Below are positions 1 through 10,784 of a DNA stretch of 64,000 nt, in pieces. Source of the DNA: Macrocystis pyrifera (Eukaryota > Sar > Phaeophyceae > Laminariales > Laminariaceae). Under the pieces are notes generated by a model. It saw only the letters and a program-made list of their open reading frames with translations. It searched no databases and was not told where the DNA came from. The DNA lies in contig JASSKH010000028.1 in the NCBI GenBank assembly GCA_031763025.1, positions 6,149,324-6,213,323 on the forward strand, written 5' to 3'. The position numbers and the translations under genes were made by a program. The first letter of the stretch is position 1. Every line of letters begins with the position of its first letter.

Positions 1-738
1 AAAACGTTCGAGATGATGACTTACGAAGAGTACGGCTTTCTTGAGAGATCAGGCTAATTTCTGTCCGTACTTGTAGAGCGCAACCGCTCCTGTATAGCCA
101 AGTGTACGGGAAACTAAAAGAGGATATAGGTGAAGCGTCCAGCCTATCTGGTCGATCCTCAAGCCCCGAGTAAGCTGAGAGCTGACCTGAGTGATACCAT
201 AGGGCATTCATTCTATGTCGGTCGCGCATGTGTTCTACGACAACTAAAGCTTACGACGTACTAGGCACCAGGTACGCATTACCCGCGGGCATTTGGTGCT
301 TCTTATCATTCGACGATTCGTCCCGAAGGGCAAGCTTGCACACTCTAAAAAACAGATATGTCAGATATAGAGAGAGGGCTTCGTACACACGAGGGCAAAC
401 ATACATGTTGTATGAGATACCGGCGTAGATGGAGAGATTCACAAGCGAAACGCAGGAATATATGATCGTACAGATATGATTGTGATGTTCCGTGACTTCC
501 CTGGTGGCAACACCTCGTAATTGCAGTGCCCTCAAGACCCGTTTGCCGACGTTATACAGAAAACGATATGTCAAAGACGGCGCAACATGGTGTTATCGGT
601 GCTTGTTGCCGCTGTCATATATTAAATAGTTGCTATTCTCGTTCACAACATTATCAAGATAGTGCACTACCAGGCCTTAATATATTAATAACGGTATGTA
701 TTTGCTATATATATATGGGAACTGCAAAGTAGTGTTGG
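1..738. other. Intergenic, no recognised feature
   Basis: I see no gene, repeat copy or RNA here. Open frames on both strands are short and have no family resemblance. One TATTAATA octamer lies near 678-685, see the footprint finding. Confidence 0.5.
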
Positions 739-925
739 ATATCGCATCGAAAGGTTTCACAATTAGACGCGAGTCGACGAGGGAAGAAAGGGTTGAAAGT
801 CTTCTCGCGACGAAAGCGCAAGGCGCGAGCCGAAGCGGGGAGAGGGGAGAAGAGCCTGCTATGTGACACCGGATCTGAGGTACAAGTAGGACGGAGAGAG
901 AACACAAGGTCGAAGAAAATAAATG
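739..925 (+). repeat. SINE-B copy
   Basis: Dispersed repeat. Its core CGAGTCGACGAGGGAAGAAA and its GAGAAGAGCCTGCTATGTGAC / CCGGATCTGAG block recur in reverse orientation at about 8366-8505 and 14746-14880, and in parts at 50735-50815 and 51420-51500. No coding potential. Non-autonomous retroposon status is inferred from dispersion and size; clean Pol III boxes were not seen. Confidence 0.6.
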
Positions 926-1137
926 ACACGGCAAAACAAAACAAAAAACAAAAAAAAGCACGACCCAGATAATCTATGAATAGACCCCGCTACAACTACC
1001 CTGCTGTCATGAGAGATGCTGTGCAGTACTCGTACAAGCCGCGCGTCCAACCCAGGAAACAACTTCAAGATCATGCAGATTATTCGTCTCCCCCCCCCCC
1101 CCTACATTATACGCTTGGTATAAACCTGGTACATATG

Positions 1138-1200
1138 TTGTTGTTTGGTGTTGTTGTTGTTGTTGTTGTTGCTGCTGCTGTTGTTACTGTTCTCACATTA
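1138..1200. repeat. (GTT)n/(GCT)n microsatellite
   Basis: Imperfect run of GTT/GCT triplets. The valine/alanine-rich frames it creates are not taken as genes. Confidence 0.8.
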
Positions 1201-1254
1201 ACTCATCGCAATAATATAATGCAGTCCGTGGTCGCAAAACAAGTCTCCAATAAC

Positions 1255-1825
1255 TCTGGGGTGGAAGAGGGTCACGCCGGTTGGCGACGGCGCTGTAAGA
1301 CACGCCTCTCGCTGCGTGAGGTACAGTAGACAACCAGGGTGTACCGTTCTACTGTAACTTGTTTGCTTGTTTGCTTGTTTTTTTTTTTTGTGTTTTTTTT
1401 TTTTGGCGGTTACCACGGTTGGCGGCCGAGTTAATAATATATCATTTTTGTGCGGGGAGAACCGTGTCTCCGCAAAAGGGGGGGGGGGTATTTGTATCAC
1501 GCAGTATGTACCGGGTATACGGTAACGCACCCACGAGGCAGATACAAAGTAAACCCAACGCTGTCTCTGAAAGTGAACACACCAGAAAAGAGATCAATCC
1601 ATGGACGCTGTCATCCATTCGCAAAAAATATTCCGCCTCGAGAAGCGGTTCATAGCAGGACGCAGCTCACCCTCCATGCGACGCGCCCAACATCCCACGG
1701 CGCTTCGCGCTTGGTGTAAACAATGTCTGCCTGGTCGGTGAAAGACCCGACATCCTCCGTCCCGGCACTGTAAGGATGCGAGGGTCTACGGTCATACGAC
1801 TACGGCAATGCATGAAAATGAGCGC

Positions 1826-1878
<53 letters not shown>
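1255..1878 (+). mobile_element. Y element: poly(C)-tailed retroposon, about 620 bp
   Basis: Same element as the reverse-oriented copy at 25147-25660. Both share the head GGTTGGCGACGGCGCTGTAA, a middle block with GCGGGGAGAACC, and a tail GTCTACGGTCATACGACTAC. The tail is followed by GCATGAAAATGAGCGCA and then 52 consecutive C (1827-1878). Tail-only copies lie at about 57165-57277 and 60183-60254. A short peptide, GWRRRCKTR, is conserved at the head of both long copies, so part of the element may once have been coding. Orientation follows the invariant C-tract end. A LINE-dependent non-LTR element is the best guess; the replication machinery is not visible. Confidence 0.65.
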
Positions 1879-1880
<2 letters not shown>

Positions 1881-2077
1881 GCTGCAACATGAGGTAGATC
1901 ATACAAATCAGGAAAATATCCGCCCTGAAAATCTAGATAATGATGCATGTGGGAATGATCGATGGATGATCTTTCCGACGTGTGAAAGGTTTGACCTATC
2001 AAAACATCGCAATTGAATATATCGTATCGAACGCGTTTTTCGCTCCATCTCGCGACACCCCCACGTATTATATACTA

Positions 2078-2181
2078 TTACGGTGGTCCATAGTTAACAG
2101 GACCTATGGCACACACAAAAACCTATATATTTACGTATTTTTTCTATGAAAATTTGGTCCTATTTACTATGGTTCCCCGTA
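2078..2181. mobile_element. M1 MITE copy 1 (degenerate)
   Basis: About 105-bp near-palindrome with ends TTACGG(T)GGTCCATAGTTAA and its inverse. The right end is mutated (CCCCGTAC). It follows a TA at 2076-2077. One of 14 copies in this window. Confidence 0.8.
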
Positions 2182-2189
2182 CTAGATGT

Positions 2190-2925
2190 GCTGCTACTGA
2201 ACGATAAGTCTCGACCCACCAAAGAGGCGTTCTACGATATTATAGAGGTTCACCCTAATTTTTCTGAGGCTCCTCGCTTGACCTTAAGGAGCTCCATACT
2301 TCACTCGAAACTGACTCTAGCAAAGCATCAAATTGAATTCCGATGAAAAAATCCCATGGCCCAGGTAAAAACAAAAACGTCATTTTGCGAAACAAGATCG
2401 GCATTCCGACGATTCTGGGTTAAGAAAACCCCGTCATTCAGAAAAAAAAAAAAACGGAAATGTGCCACCACTATAGCAGAACGCGTCCGAACTCGATGCT
2501 CGTTTCATAACATCTGATATCACCGATGGGAAACAACGCCCGGTGGCGTGTGTGGCTGACTGCTGCCTTGCGTGTTTCGCGCACGCGCATGAAAATAAAA
2601 TAAAATAAAAACAAAAAAAACACGGGCTGTGAGATCGGGGATTACGTCGAAACTCTTATTTGCAAGCTGTGTGCGATACTCGATTTTGACGGGCTTAACC
2701 TGACTTCATGCAGGAAACATCTCTCTTACTGAAAGGAACACCATCTGAAGCTGTGCAATTCGCATATTATATGTGGTAATCGAACACGCAAATATAATAT
2801 CTAAGCGATCACACGACCATGACCGATGACCGATTAGGTCGCGACGAAAACGGTTACTACACACGTACACGGGGCATGGCACACGACACCGGATGGCAAC
2901 GTAAGAATCGTTTGATCTTCACATG
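2190..2925. other. Intergenic, no recognised feature
   Basis: Contains A-rich tracts (around 2440 and 2600) and short open frames only. Nothing recognised. Confidence 0.5.
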
Positions 2926-2927
2926 CA

Positions 2928-3006
2928 CCACTATGGACAGATATGTAAGGGGCATTTGATATTTACGGTAATGTATAAACGATCCTTATATTTCCGTTCA
3001 GAGTGG
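2928..3006. mobile_element. P3 MITE copy (degenerate)
   Basis: About 79 bp with inverted ends CCACTATGGACAGATATG... and ...CCGTTCAGAGTGG, matching the better preserved copy at 54120-54198. Non-autonomous DNA transposon by structure. Confidence 0.55.
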
Positions 3007-3097
3007 TGTTCCCCAACGGTTAGGGCTGCGAGCTGGCTGGACTTCCCGGCTAGTTTCCAGTGCTCCGAAACATGATGACCGTTTGTGTGTAGTCTTA

Positions 3098-3478
3098 ACA
3101 TTACACCGTCCTTTCTACCCAGCTTCATCAGTACACCCAGTGTCCGTCCTGATTCCTTACCCTACAGAGATACTAACTCTGTGGTCACAAACTGTGAGGC
3201 AGAGGAAGACCAAAAGCACAGACAATCGCAAACTCATGGGGCAAGCAAGTGAAATGCCAGAGTACCGGGTACGAGAACACAACAACACAAGCAAGACCGG
3301 AAAACAGGAACAAAAAGACAATAAAACAAAAAAATAAACTGAAATGAAACAGAATACAAATGACGCAAGGATATCAGAAAGGCTGCTATTAATAGAAGGA
3401 AGGCATACATACTCAAGAAGGACAGACAGCTGCTGCACGGACGAAGCAACACGAAGGAGAGGGAGATACCGGCATAAG
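3098..3478 (+). repeat. SINE-C, long A-rich form
   Basis: Starts CATTACACCGTCCTTTCTACCC, passes through GTGTCCGTCCTGATTCC and CTGTGGTCACAAACTGTGAG, and then an A-rich stretch. It aligns along its length with 50900-51305 and with the interrupted copy 45201-45905. At 3387-3394 it reads GCTGC-TATTAATA-GAAGG where the 45.8-kb copy reads GCTGC-TA-GATGG, a 6-bp gain at TA. Non-coding. Confidence 0.7.
3387..3394. other. Putative transposon excision footprint TATTAATA
   Basis: Compared with the related repeat copy near 45813, this site has TA plus TTAATA at the same position. It is consistent with excision of a TA-inserted element with TT...AA ends, such as M1. Confidence 0.5.
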
Positions 3479-3599
3479 TATACTAATATTGAATAAAAAC
3501 TAACATTGAATGAAAAGGTCCTACATATTCCAGGACAGGACAGGGTGGTATCTCGCTGGCAAACGCTAGCCAACTAACTAACTGACACACGTTAGACTA

Positions 3600-3705
3600 T
3601 TACGGGGGTCCATAGTTAATAGGACCAAATATTGTTGGAAACAAATAGGTAAATATATAGGTTTTTGTGTGTACCGTAGGTCTTATTAACTATGGTCCCC
3701 CGTAA
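3600..3705. mobile_element. M1 MITE copy 2
   Basis: 106 bp, TTACGGGGGTCCATAGTTAA...CCCCCGTAA, flanked by direct TA on both sides (3598-3599 and 3706-3707). The TA duplication and inverted ends are typical of Tc1/mariner-type non-autonomous elements. No coding capacity. Confidence 0.9.
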
Positions 3706-3709
3706 TAGT

Positions 3710-4260
3710 TGGCTGGGGCTATTTGAACCCATTGTACATCCATCTGTGATAAGTATGTAGTTCGTCTGATGCCCGAAAAGCGATATTACCATGAAGTCCT
3801 CTTTGATGCTCAATTTTTCCAGAGCAACTCAGAGTGAATCAACAATACAAATAAAAAATATTTCAGTCTTATTCTCTCCCACGCACATTCAAAACGGACG
3901 CTTCTCCCTATGCCGGCATGCCCGGCACCGTCTTCTTTCGTCGCAGGTTGGCATGGTATAAGTTGTACCTGCGCCGTGCTTGTCGTTGTGGTCACCGCGA
4001 TTCGCGGCTGCTTTATTACTCTTAATTAATCTTTGCCGATTTTGTATCGTTCATCCTCGCTCTGATGGTTGAATCCTATGATATGATACGTGCGCCCCAA
4101 TCTGTCACCGTGCGCGACGAAATCACCACCGATTTCGAAACCGACGGGGTCTCTGGAGGCCCCTAAATCATCCTCTGCTCGTGCTCAAAGCCGTCCTGGG
4201 AAAAGCAAGCATGCATACGTATTCCGGCGCATACCAGGTAGCAGGTAGCAGGTACCAGAA
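3710..4260. other. Intergenic, no recognised feature
   Basis: No supported gene or repeat copy found. Confidence 0.5.
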
Positions 4261-4274
4261 GCCATCACAACAAC

Positions 4275-4600
4275 CATCCTGACGTCAAGCACCACCACTA
4301 CCACCACCACCAGCTGAGTACCAGCCGCAGCATAAGCTTGTCGCTGGTGGTGGTGGTGGTGGTGGTGGTGGTGGTGGTTGTGATTGCTGCCTCTGGTCGT
4401 GGTAGTGGTGGTGGTGGTGCGCATCTATTGTATATGTTGCTGTGTGCTGCTGCGTCACTGGAAAACCAACCAGGTACAAGAGATCATCAACCACCACATC
4501 CCTACAACCACCACCAGCTGACCCGCAGCAGCAGCAGCAGCAGCAGCTTGTCCCTGGTGGTGGCAGTGATGGTGGTTGCTGCTGCTGGTTGAGGTGATGG
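4275..4600. repeat. GGT/GTG and CAG microsatellite cluster
   Basis: Interleaved runs of CCA/CCACCA, GGT (4344-4380) and CAG (about 4525-4545). The poly-Val, poly-His and poly-Gly frames are low-complexity by-products. Confidence 0.85.
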
Positions 4601-4609
4601 TGGCGATGA

Positions 4610-5490
4610 GTATCTATACGTAGCTGTTGTTTGTTGTCGCCGTCTAATCATACCTGGTACCGGATAGAGTGGGAATATTACGTGTGCTCTTGCTGTCTCA
4701 TACCAATTCCAAGTGACTTGTCTCGTTATGTTTTATCTGCATTCATTGTTGTTTTGTTGGTGTTCGTTGCAGTTGTTGCTGGCCTAACGCGGGAATATCA
4801 CGTGTGCCGTTTCTGTCCCACACTAATTCCAAGCTTTTTCTTCCAAAAACGTGGGACCAGTTCTAATGGAGATACGACAAGAACGATGGGAATGAGGAGC
4901 GTGACGTGTGCTCAAGCTCAACACATACAACATACATGTCCAACTGAAGAACCGCCAACACAATAGCTTACTGCAGAAAGGAGTTTGACCACTCCAAGGT
5001 ATCTGCCATGCTCCTCGTTCCCACCCTTCTACTTCGTATTGTAGTATTTACTACACGCAGTATTCGGCTGTTAGTATTACTGATATACTCCAATACCTTG
5101 TGTTCCGGAGACTGGGGAGGTCAAACTATCAAAATTTGGCTCGTCGAATTCGATTACTGGTATACATGTATATCTATAAGATGCACGTTGTTTTGCATGC
5201 TGGTCTCCGGCAACCGAGGGTTCTTTCTCGCACTTTCGGCTGCGGGACAAGCAAAGGGGGCCGTGAGTACATTACGACGCATGTCTGGATCTCGGCCGAG
5301 CACCGTGGCGGTGCTAGGGGCATTGAACGTCGGTGAGCTGGCTCTAAAAAACAAGGGATTGCTTTCCGCCTCGCCGAGCCGAGTAGGTGACATGGAAAAG
5401 CCCACTTTTCTTTCTTCTTTTTTTTATATGTAAATAGCCCGCCACCCTCGAACATTTTTTTGAGTCCCTTCTGCTGTACATATGTCTGCA
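4610..5490. other. Intergenic; a 141-codon plus frame of doubtful value
   Basis: The plus frame 5008-5433 and overlapping minus frames have no recognisable domain and begin in low-complexity DNA. I do not call a gene. The rest shows nothing identifiable. Confidence 0.4.
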
Positions 5491-5502
5491 ACCTCAGCAG
5501 AA

Positions 5503-5507
5503 GAACT

Positions 5508-5555
<48 letters not shown>

Positions 5556-5570
5556 CATGCAGCAGCAACA
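5503..5570. repeat. (CAG)n microsatellite
   Basis: About 20 AGC/CAG triplets. Gives poly-Ala, poly-Leu or poly-Gln depending on frame. No flanking coding signal. Confidence 0.9.
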
Positions 5571-5739
5571 GCAGGACACATCTTTCGGCCGTCGTATCTG
5601 TTGCACCAAGCCTTTTGACGGGTGGTGTACACCTAACACCATGCACGTTCGTGACCACAAAATTGCCTCCCTCGATCCGCCTCTACCTGGGAGACATTGG
5701 CACCAGGTATCTAGGTGTTGGTGTCATACCTATTATAGC

Positions 5740-6395
5740 TAGTTGTCCAGTCGCACGCTCTCAGCAGCAGGTAATCGCAACGGGCAAGAGCCACAGAGCC
5801 AGGCCCATACTGCCTCCCGTCTCGGCGTACTGCCCCCTGTCTCGGTGCGGCACCGCGCACAGCCCACACTGCCCGACTGCTGATACGACGAGCGGTGTGT
5901 GCTCTTCCGAAAACGAATAATTTTCTCTTCATAATTTTTTCTGCGTTGAAAATCTCAAATCTCAATAATTTTGAAATCCCCCCCCTTTTCCTGTTTTGTT
6001 TTTTATCAACCTCAGCAGCAGCAACAAGTACAGCAGCACCACAAACACGTCTCTCTAGTGTCGAGAGTCATATAGGTTTCACCTAGCCCTTTGACGTACA
6101 CCACACACCTTACACCGAGCACGTACGACCGCACACCTCACACCGAGCACGTACGTGACCACACCCCTCACACCAAGCACGTACGTGACAACAAAACTGC
6201 CTCCCTCGGTTCGTCTACCTGGGGGACATTGGCGCCAGATATCTACTACTGTATGTAGGTATCATACATACTGTAGCGGGTTGTCCAGTCGCACGCTCTC
6301 AGCAGCAGGTAGTCGCACCGGCGGGCAAGAGCCACAGAGCCAGGCTCATTCTGCCGCCCGCCTCCCTCTACCCCACCTGTCTCCGTGTGCACATG
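5740..6395. repeat. Local duplicated block
   Basis: The segment around 5640-5840 (CGTTCGTGACCACAAAATTGCC ... GTTGTCCAGTCGCACGCTC ... GCAAGAGCCACAGAGCCAGG) recurs around 6165-6345, a direct duplication spaced about 530 bp. A short repeat of CACACCTCACACCGAGCACG lies at about 6105-6180. No gene recognised. Confidence 0.6.
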
Positions 6396-6397
6396 GC

Positions 6398-6530
6398 ATA
6401 GTGGTAGTAGTAGTAGGAGTAGTAGTAGTAGTAGTAGTAGTGGTAGTAGTAGTAGTAGTGGTAGTTGGAGTAGTATGTTAGTAGTGGTACTATTAGTAGT
6501 ACGTAGTAGTATTTAATAGTAGTAGCAGCA
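6398..6530. repeat. (GTA)n microsatellite
   Basis: Imperfect GTA/GTG triplet run. The poly-Val frame is not a gene. Confidence 0.9.
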
Positions 6531-6536
6531 GTAGCA

Positions 6537-6609
6537 GTTCGGGAGACAAACCACCCAACTTTTAACTAGTTTGTCCCCCAAACGGGTACTGCAATACTGA
6601 AAGGGTCAA
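6537..6609. mobile_element. PB MITE fragment
   Basis: Shares GACAAACC...TTTGTCCCC and ACTGCAATACTGAAAGGGT with the intact copy at 15370-15458. Left terminus not identified. Confidence 0.5.
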
Positions 6610-6674
6610 AAGACGGAAGCACTACTATTTTTTTGGTTTTGATCGAAGGGGTCCCTTAATTAAGGCCTCCTCAA

Positions 6675-6765
6675 CCCTTTTAGTACTGTAATCCCGTTTT
6701 GGGGACAAACCATTCATATTTTGAGCAGATTGTCCCCAAGACGGGACTACAGCAGTACTAAAAGC
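6675..6765. mobile_element. PB MITE copy
   Basis: Inverted ends CCCTTTTAGTACTGTAATCC and ...CAGTACTAAAAGCG with internal TTTTGGGGACAAA and TGTCCCCAAGACGGG. The flanking TTAA is degenerate here (TCAA). PiggyBac-type ends by comparison with the 15.4-kb copy. Confidence 0.65.
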
Positions 6766-6774
6766 GTGAAGGCT

Positions 6775-6867
6775 TGACCATTTTAGAACTGCAGTCCCAT
6801 TTTGGGGACAATGACTCAAATTCTAAGTAGTTTATCCCCAAAACGGGACCGCGGTTCTAAAAGGGTT
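6775..6867. mobile_element. PB MITE copy
   Basis: Ends CCATTTTAGAACTGCAGTCCC and CGCGGTTCTAAAAGGG, the latter followed by TTTAA. It lies next to the previous copy. Non-coding inverted-repeat element. Confidence 0.65.
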
Positions 6868-6974
6868 TAATAGTGAAAACCCCCACCGCAGCACACGATT
6901 CTTTGGCAGCCATTTATATAATACATCTTCAAGTATGAGTCCCCAAAATGCTACAGAAAGTATTAATAATACGG

Positions 6975-7095
6975 TAGTGTCGAATATTGCATCGAAATTT
7001 CCCATTCATTATTATTATTCCACTTTTGCCATCTAACAATGCGCAGCGCTTATTCCAACCATACCATCCATACCATCCACACACATAAAAAGGGT
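6975..7095 (-). repeat. Repeat fragment shared with 14880-14960
   Basis: The blocks ATTGCATCGAAA, CAATGCGCAGCGCTTATTCC and AACCATACCATCC resemble sequence next to the SINE-B copy at 14.9 kb. Probable truncated repeat. Confidence 0.35.
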
Positions 7096-7099
7096 GACT

Positions 7100-8360
7100 A
7101 CAGCAGTACTACTGCTGTAGTTTTTTCACTGCATGTTCGGCGAGTCGTCACTCTGATAGCACCCTAGTAGAAAGCAGGTGTGTTCCTCTCTGTGTTCACG
7201 ACTACCGTGCATTTCGTACGGCGCAGTCAGCACTCCAGACAGCAACCGCTGTAGTCGGTAGCCACGAGTTGGTTTTAGCTGTGGGAACGGGGGAGGGCTC
7301 TAAGCTGTAGTTGAGTGGATATCAGCGGCCACGTTAGTTCAGTTTGCACATCGATTTCATTTCATGTGTGCGCCTTCGTCGCCTCGTGTACTTTTTACGT
7401 GGAAAGCATCGTGCTTGCCCAGCCGAATTTTGATTGTTTTTCTTTACGGTTTTTCGGATCTTCCTCGGGCTCCAGCACCTTCGCGTGACCACGGACCCCA
7501 TGCTTTGAGAGTTCATGTGAGAACAACAACAAGCAGAATTCAATGAATTTCAAGAAAGCATGGAGATGTCGAACTTTCCACACATTTATTGCATCGAGCA
7601 TGTACGTTTCACCTTCCATCCCCCGGCATCCCCCCGTGTTTTCGATGATGCTGGCATGCCGACGCTGAACGAAAGCTTCTTACAAGCAGTATGTGTCAAA
7701 CATCGAAACCGTAGTAACACACGACTGTTTTTTCTTCGGTATCAAATAGAACTCGACCACCATTCGATCTCCCAACACTGCCACTGCTGCTGGAGAAATT
7801 ACGGCAGGCTTCGGGGTCTAAAAGCAGAAGTCTACAATCAGCAATTAGGCTGCGTGGTTTGGGAATTTGGTTGGGTAGTCAGAAATACCTGGTAGTGAGG
7901 TTGTTTGATCAACCCTGCTGGGAAGCTCACGACAAAAAAGTGACAATCACAGCAGCGAACGGCAACTTGTACTGCGGGATCGGGGGGGTGACACAAATTG
8001 GTGTCCGAGTTGCAATGCGAGCAAAAGGAGTCGTACGGCTCGGGCGCAACATGATCCCTACCGGTACCTTACCGCTGGGCCATCACAGTTGATAATGCCT
8101 AAGTCACCAACCGTTGTTTTCGTCCCTATTTCGGGGGTCACAAAGGGGTTACGGTGTAATATGTGGTTGGACACCTACGGGTTAGTCGCACACATCAACT
8201 CTTCCAACACAAGTGGAGGGAACGTACAGGCGTCTTTGTAACTGGTACGTGGTACGTCCTAAAACAACTCACACACCAGGTATCTGGTACATGTTTGATG
8301 AATCACCATAGATACTTGTTTTCATCCCATATACTATATTAGCTCTCCTTTCTCGCTCCG
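7100..8360. other. Region with possible coding fragments, unassigned
   Basis: Plus frames 7560-7895 (111 codons) and 7859-8092 (77 codons, phrase VTITAANGNLYCGIGGVTQI) are not low-complexity and could be exon pieces. They overlap in different frames, have no recognised domain, and no splice chain could be built. No function offered. Confidence 0.25.
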
Positions 8361-8365
8361 TCCCA

Positions 8366-8505
8366 GTCGTGACTCAGATCCGGGGTCACGTAAGATAGCA
8401 GGCTCGCCTCTCCCTTTCCCCTTCACGGGTCTGTGCCTTCATTTTTATCGCGAGAAGACTTCAGCCCTTTCGACTCGCGTCGACTATTATAGCGTCGAAT
8501 TGGAC
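8366..8505 (-). repeat. SINE-B copy
   Basis: Reverse-oriented match to 739-925: GTCGTGACTCAGATCCGGGG, ATCGCGAGAAGACTTCAGCC, ACTCGCGTCGACTATTATAG. Also close to 14746-14880. Confidence 0.6.
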
Positions 8506-8509
8506 ATCA

Positions 8510-9585
8510 TGTTACAGGTATTGCTCGTAGTGGTAACTGTTGACGAGTGGGGTGAGTCTGTTTCGTCCCACAGCGCAGCAGCGATGACTTTCACAGCAAA
8601 TCACCATATCGACGCCAGACGAAAGGAGGCTATACATATCGTGTGTACGACAGAGGCAGTATTCTCTCTCTCTTTTGGTCTCTTCTTCTGGTGGGCGTCG
8701 ACAAAAAAAAAGACAACCAAAAAATGCAGACAAAGCAGCATGACACGTATATACGCACGCACCACAACCAGTAGTATACCGGGTAGAACGCAAGAAAACA
8801 CAACCCGCCCGACGAATTTCGAGGCTTACTTCCTTGTGAACGCGTGATGGTGCAAAACAGCGAGCGTTGTGCATATCATGGATGGTATCTCTCGATGCGT
8901 CTACCGTCTACCTATGAAAAAAAAAAACACCTCGTCGATACATAATATTTCCAAAGCAGAAGCCACCATGCTCGTCGTGTGTGCCCCCCCTCCTGTCCTG
9001 GGGAAATTCGTCTCGGGAAAATCATCCCACAGGTACTCGTACAACCTATTATACATACAAACGAGGTACTATATCTACTGGAGTACAACAACGGTGTATC
9101 GAAGGTATAATGTGCCTACATGTACAGCACGTACGAGTAAGTACAGCGTGAGTATGATAGTGCTACTAGCACCGCTTTGGTCGAAAATACAACCCACCTC
9201 TTGAATTCTAAGATGAAGTCAACACGTGGCTTAAGTTTTCGGCCAGAGTGATGTAGATAATAGTGTTTTAGTAGACTATATACGAGCATCTACATATGTA
9301 CAGCAGTATGGCAGCTGTATTTTAACTTTCAAGCTCAAGTCGTGTACCAAGCATCGATAAGATATATCTGGTGAAGTGGTCAGTAATCGTTAGACGATAG
9401 AAGACAACATAAGGTGTCATGAAGGTAGAACATTGCGAAGGACAGCAAGTATGCATCGAAAGCCAGCTGCACAAAAGAAATGTGCGCCATTGATATTTAC
9501 AATATGCACTAAAGTAGAAGGTTTTGCCCTCGGCAGCATTCTGAACCATCAAGCCGACCTTAAGCTGCCCTCGGCAGTCTTCTGA
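8510..9585. other. Intergenic, no recognised feature
   Basis: Several 65-120 codon frames occur on both strands, none with a recognisable family or convincing composition. Confidence 0.45.
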
Positions 9586-9591
9586 GCAGAC

Positions 9592-9745
9592 TACTTCAGT
9601 ATACCAGTAGCCGCGGTCACAGGCGTCGTCCCTTCTCCCCCCCGGTACGCGCCTCTGTTTCTATCGCGCGTACTTACCCCAGGTAGGGTTCATTCAGCAT
9701 TCCCACTGCTCGTCGGCCTGAATCGAATGTTACACACCACGGACA
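9592..9745 (-). repeat. Diverged SINE-A body
   Basis: Contains CGCGGTCACAGGCGTCGTCCC, CCCCCCGGTACGCGCCTC and ATTCCCACTGCTCGTCGG, the SINE-A body in reverse orientation. The tRNA-like head and the 3' tail are not recognisable. Older or truncated copy. Confidence 0.6.
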
Positions 9746-9749
9746 GGTC

Positions 9750-10060
9750 ATGATCTATCTATCTGCACATAGATCATCTTTATAGTTCCTCACCTACGAC
9801 TGTGAGAGGTTGTGCAGGATGTGAATAATGCAGATCTAACCCCGGAAACATGTCCTACTGCTGTAGGCCATGTAGGTTGTACGGCTCCCACTCGGAAACA
9901 TGCTAGATCATACAGATCAGGTACAGATCAGGGATCTATCTATCTGTCCTGAAATATTCAGATCATCAAGCAAGAGTAGTCGATGATCAGTCCCAGGAGT
10001 GGAATATTGCCAACTCGTGGTCTTGCCATCTCGGCGACGGAACGGAACGAGACTTAGAAA
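9750..10060. other. Short ATCTATCT/GATCAG-rich stretch, no gene
   Basis: Contains repeated ATCTATCTATCTG-like words and ACAGATCAGG repeats near 9750-9960. Nothing coding. Confidence 0.4.
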
Positions 10061-10064
10061 AACG

Positions 10065-10150
10065 TCTTGTGCATAAATGCGCCAGCCGAGATTCGAACCG
10101 TAGCGTAACCGCCAGCAAGGCCGACTGTCTCCCGCTGATCGCTGACCCAA
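10065..10150 (-). other. tRNA-like remnant (B-box region)
   Basis: On the minus strand the segment holds GGTTCGAATCTCGGCTGGCG, a convincing Pol III B box plus acceptor-like 3' arm. Upstream GTCAGCGATCAGCGGGA loosely resembles an A box. The acceptor arms do not pair, so this is a tRNA pseudogene or SINE head, not a functional tRNA. Confidence 0.3.
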
Positions 10151-10412
10151 ATAATACGAAAGCGTGCGAGTCAAACTTCTTCACATACCTACTACCAGGC
10201 AACTCGAATAATCGCGGTACTTCCGTGGTGTTATATACGTACATATATATCCCCGTTCGGATAGAAGGAAGCTCGTTTTCATGCTTAGCGCATACCTGGT
10301 ATACTCGTACGTACCTGGCAGCCAATACCAGTTAATGCGCACGATATAAAAGACGAAAGACGAAAAAATACTACAGTTATTAATAGCATCGAAGTGTACA
10401 GTTTGGTTGGTA

Positions 10413-10517
10413 TTACGGGGGACCATAGTAAATAGGACCAAATATTGTTAGTAAAATTAGGTAAATATATAGGCTTTTATCTATACCATAGGTCCTATTA
10501 ACTATGGGCCCCCGCAA
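10413..10517. mobile_element. M1 MITE copy 3
   Basis: 105 bp, ends TTACGGGGGACCATAG and CCCCCGCAA, TA on both sides. A TATTAATA octamer lies 28 bp upstream (10378-10385). Confidence 0.9.
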
Positions 10518-10784
10518 TAGTACGGTGTGGGGGAAAACAGAAATCAGAACCGAACATGGTCCATAAACATGCATAAACATAGGGGGATAGTGTTTTATTG
10601 GGTCCGTTGTGGGTTCTGATTATTTACCGCCCCCAGAATAGTGCCTCAGACGGCTATGCACCTTGCAGTAGAGCAGTAGAGTTTTCCACGCTGCAGATAA
10701 ATACCGAAGTAAGTTTCTGGGAATATTCTCCAGCTCGCACCTTGCGGATGGGAGCAGGGTGCAATAGGGAATGGGGTCTAGGGA

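Noticed and set aside
1770..1800. 5S rRNA resemblance of the Y tail (GTCTACGGTCATACGAC)
   Set aside because: Only the first dozen or so bases resemble 5S rRNA; no internal control region or further similarity follows.
1667..2002. 111-codon frame with a poly-Gly core
   Set aside because: Created by the 52-C tract of the Y element.
5174..5632. 152-codon frame with poly-Leu
   Set aside because: Produced by the CAG microsatellite.
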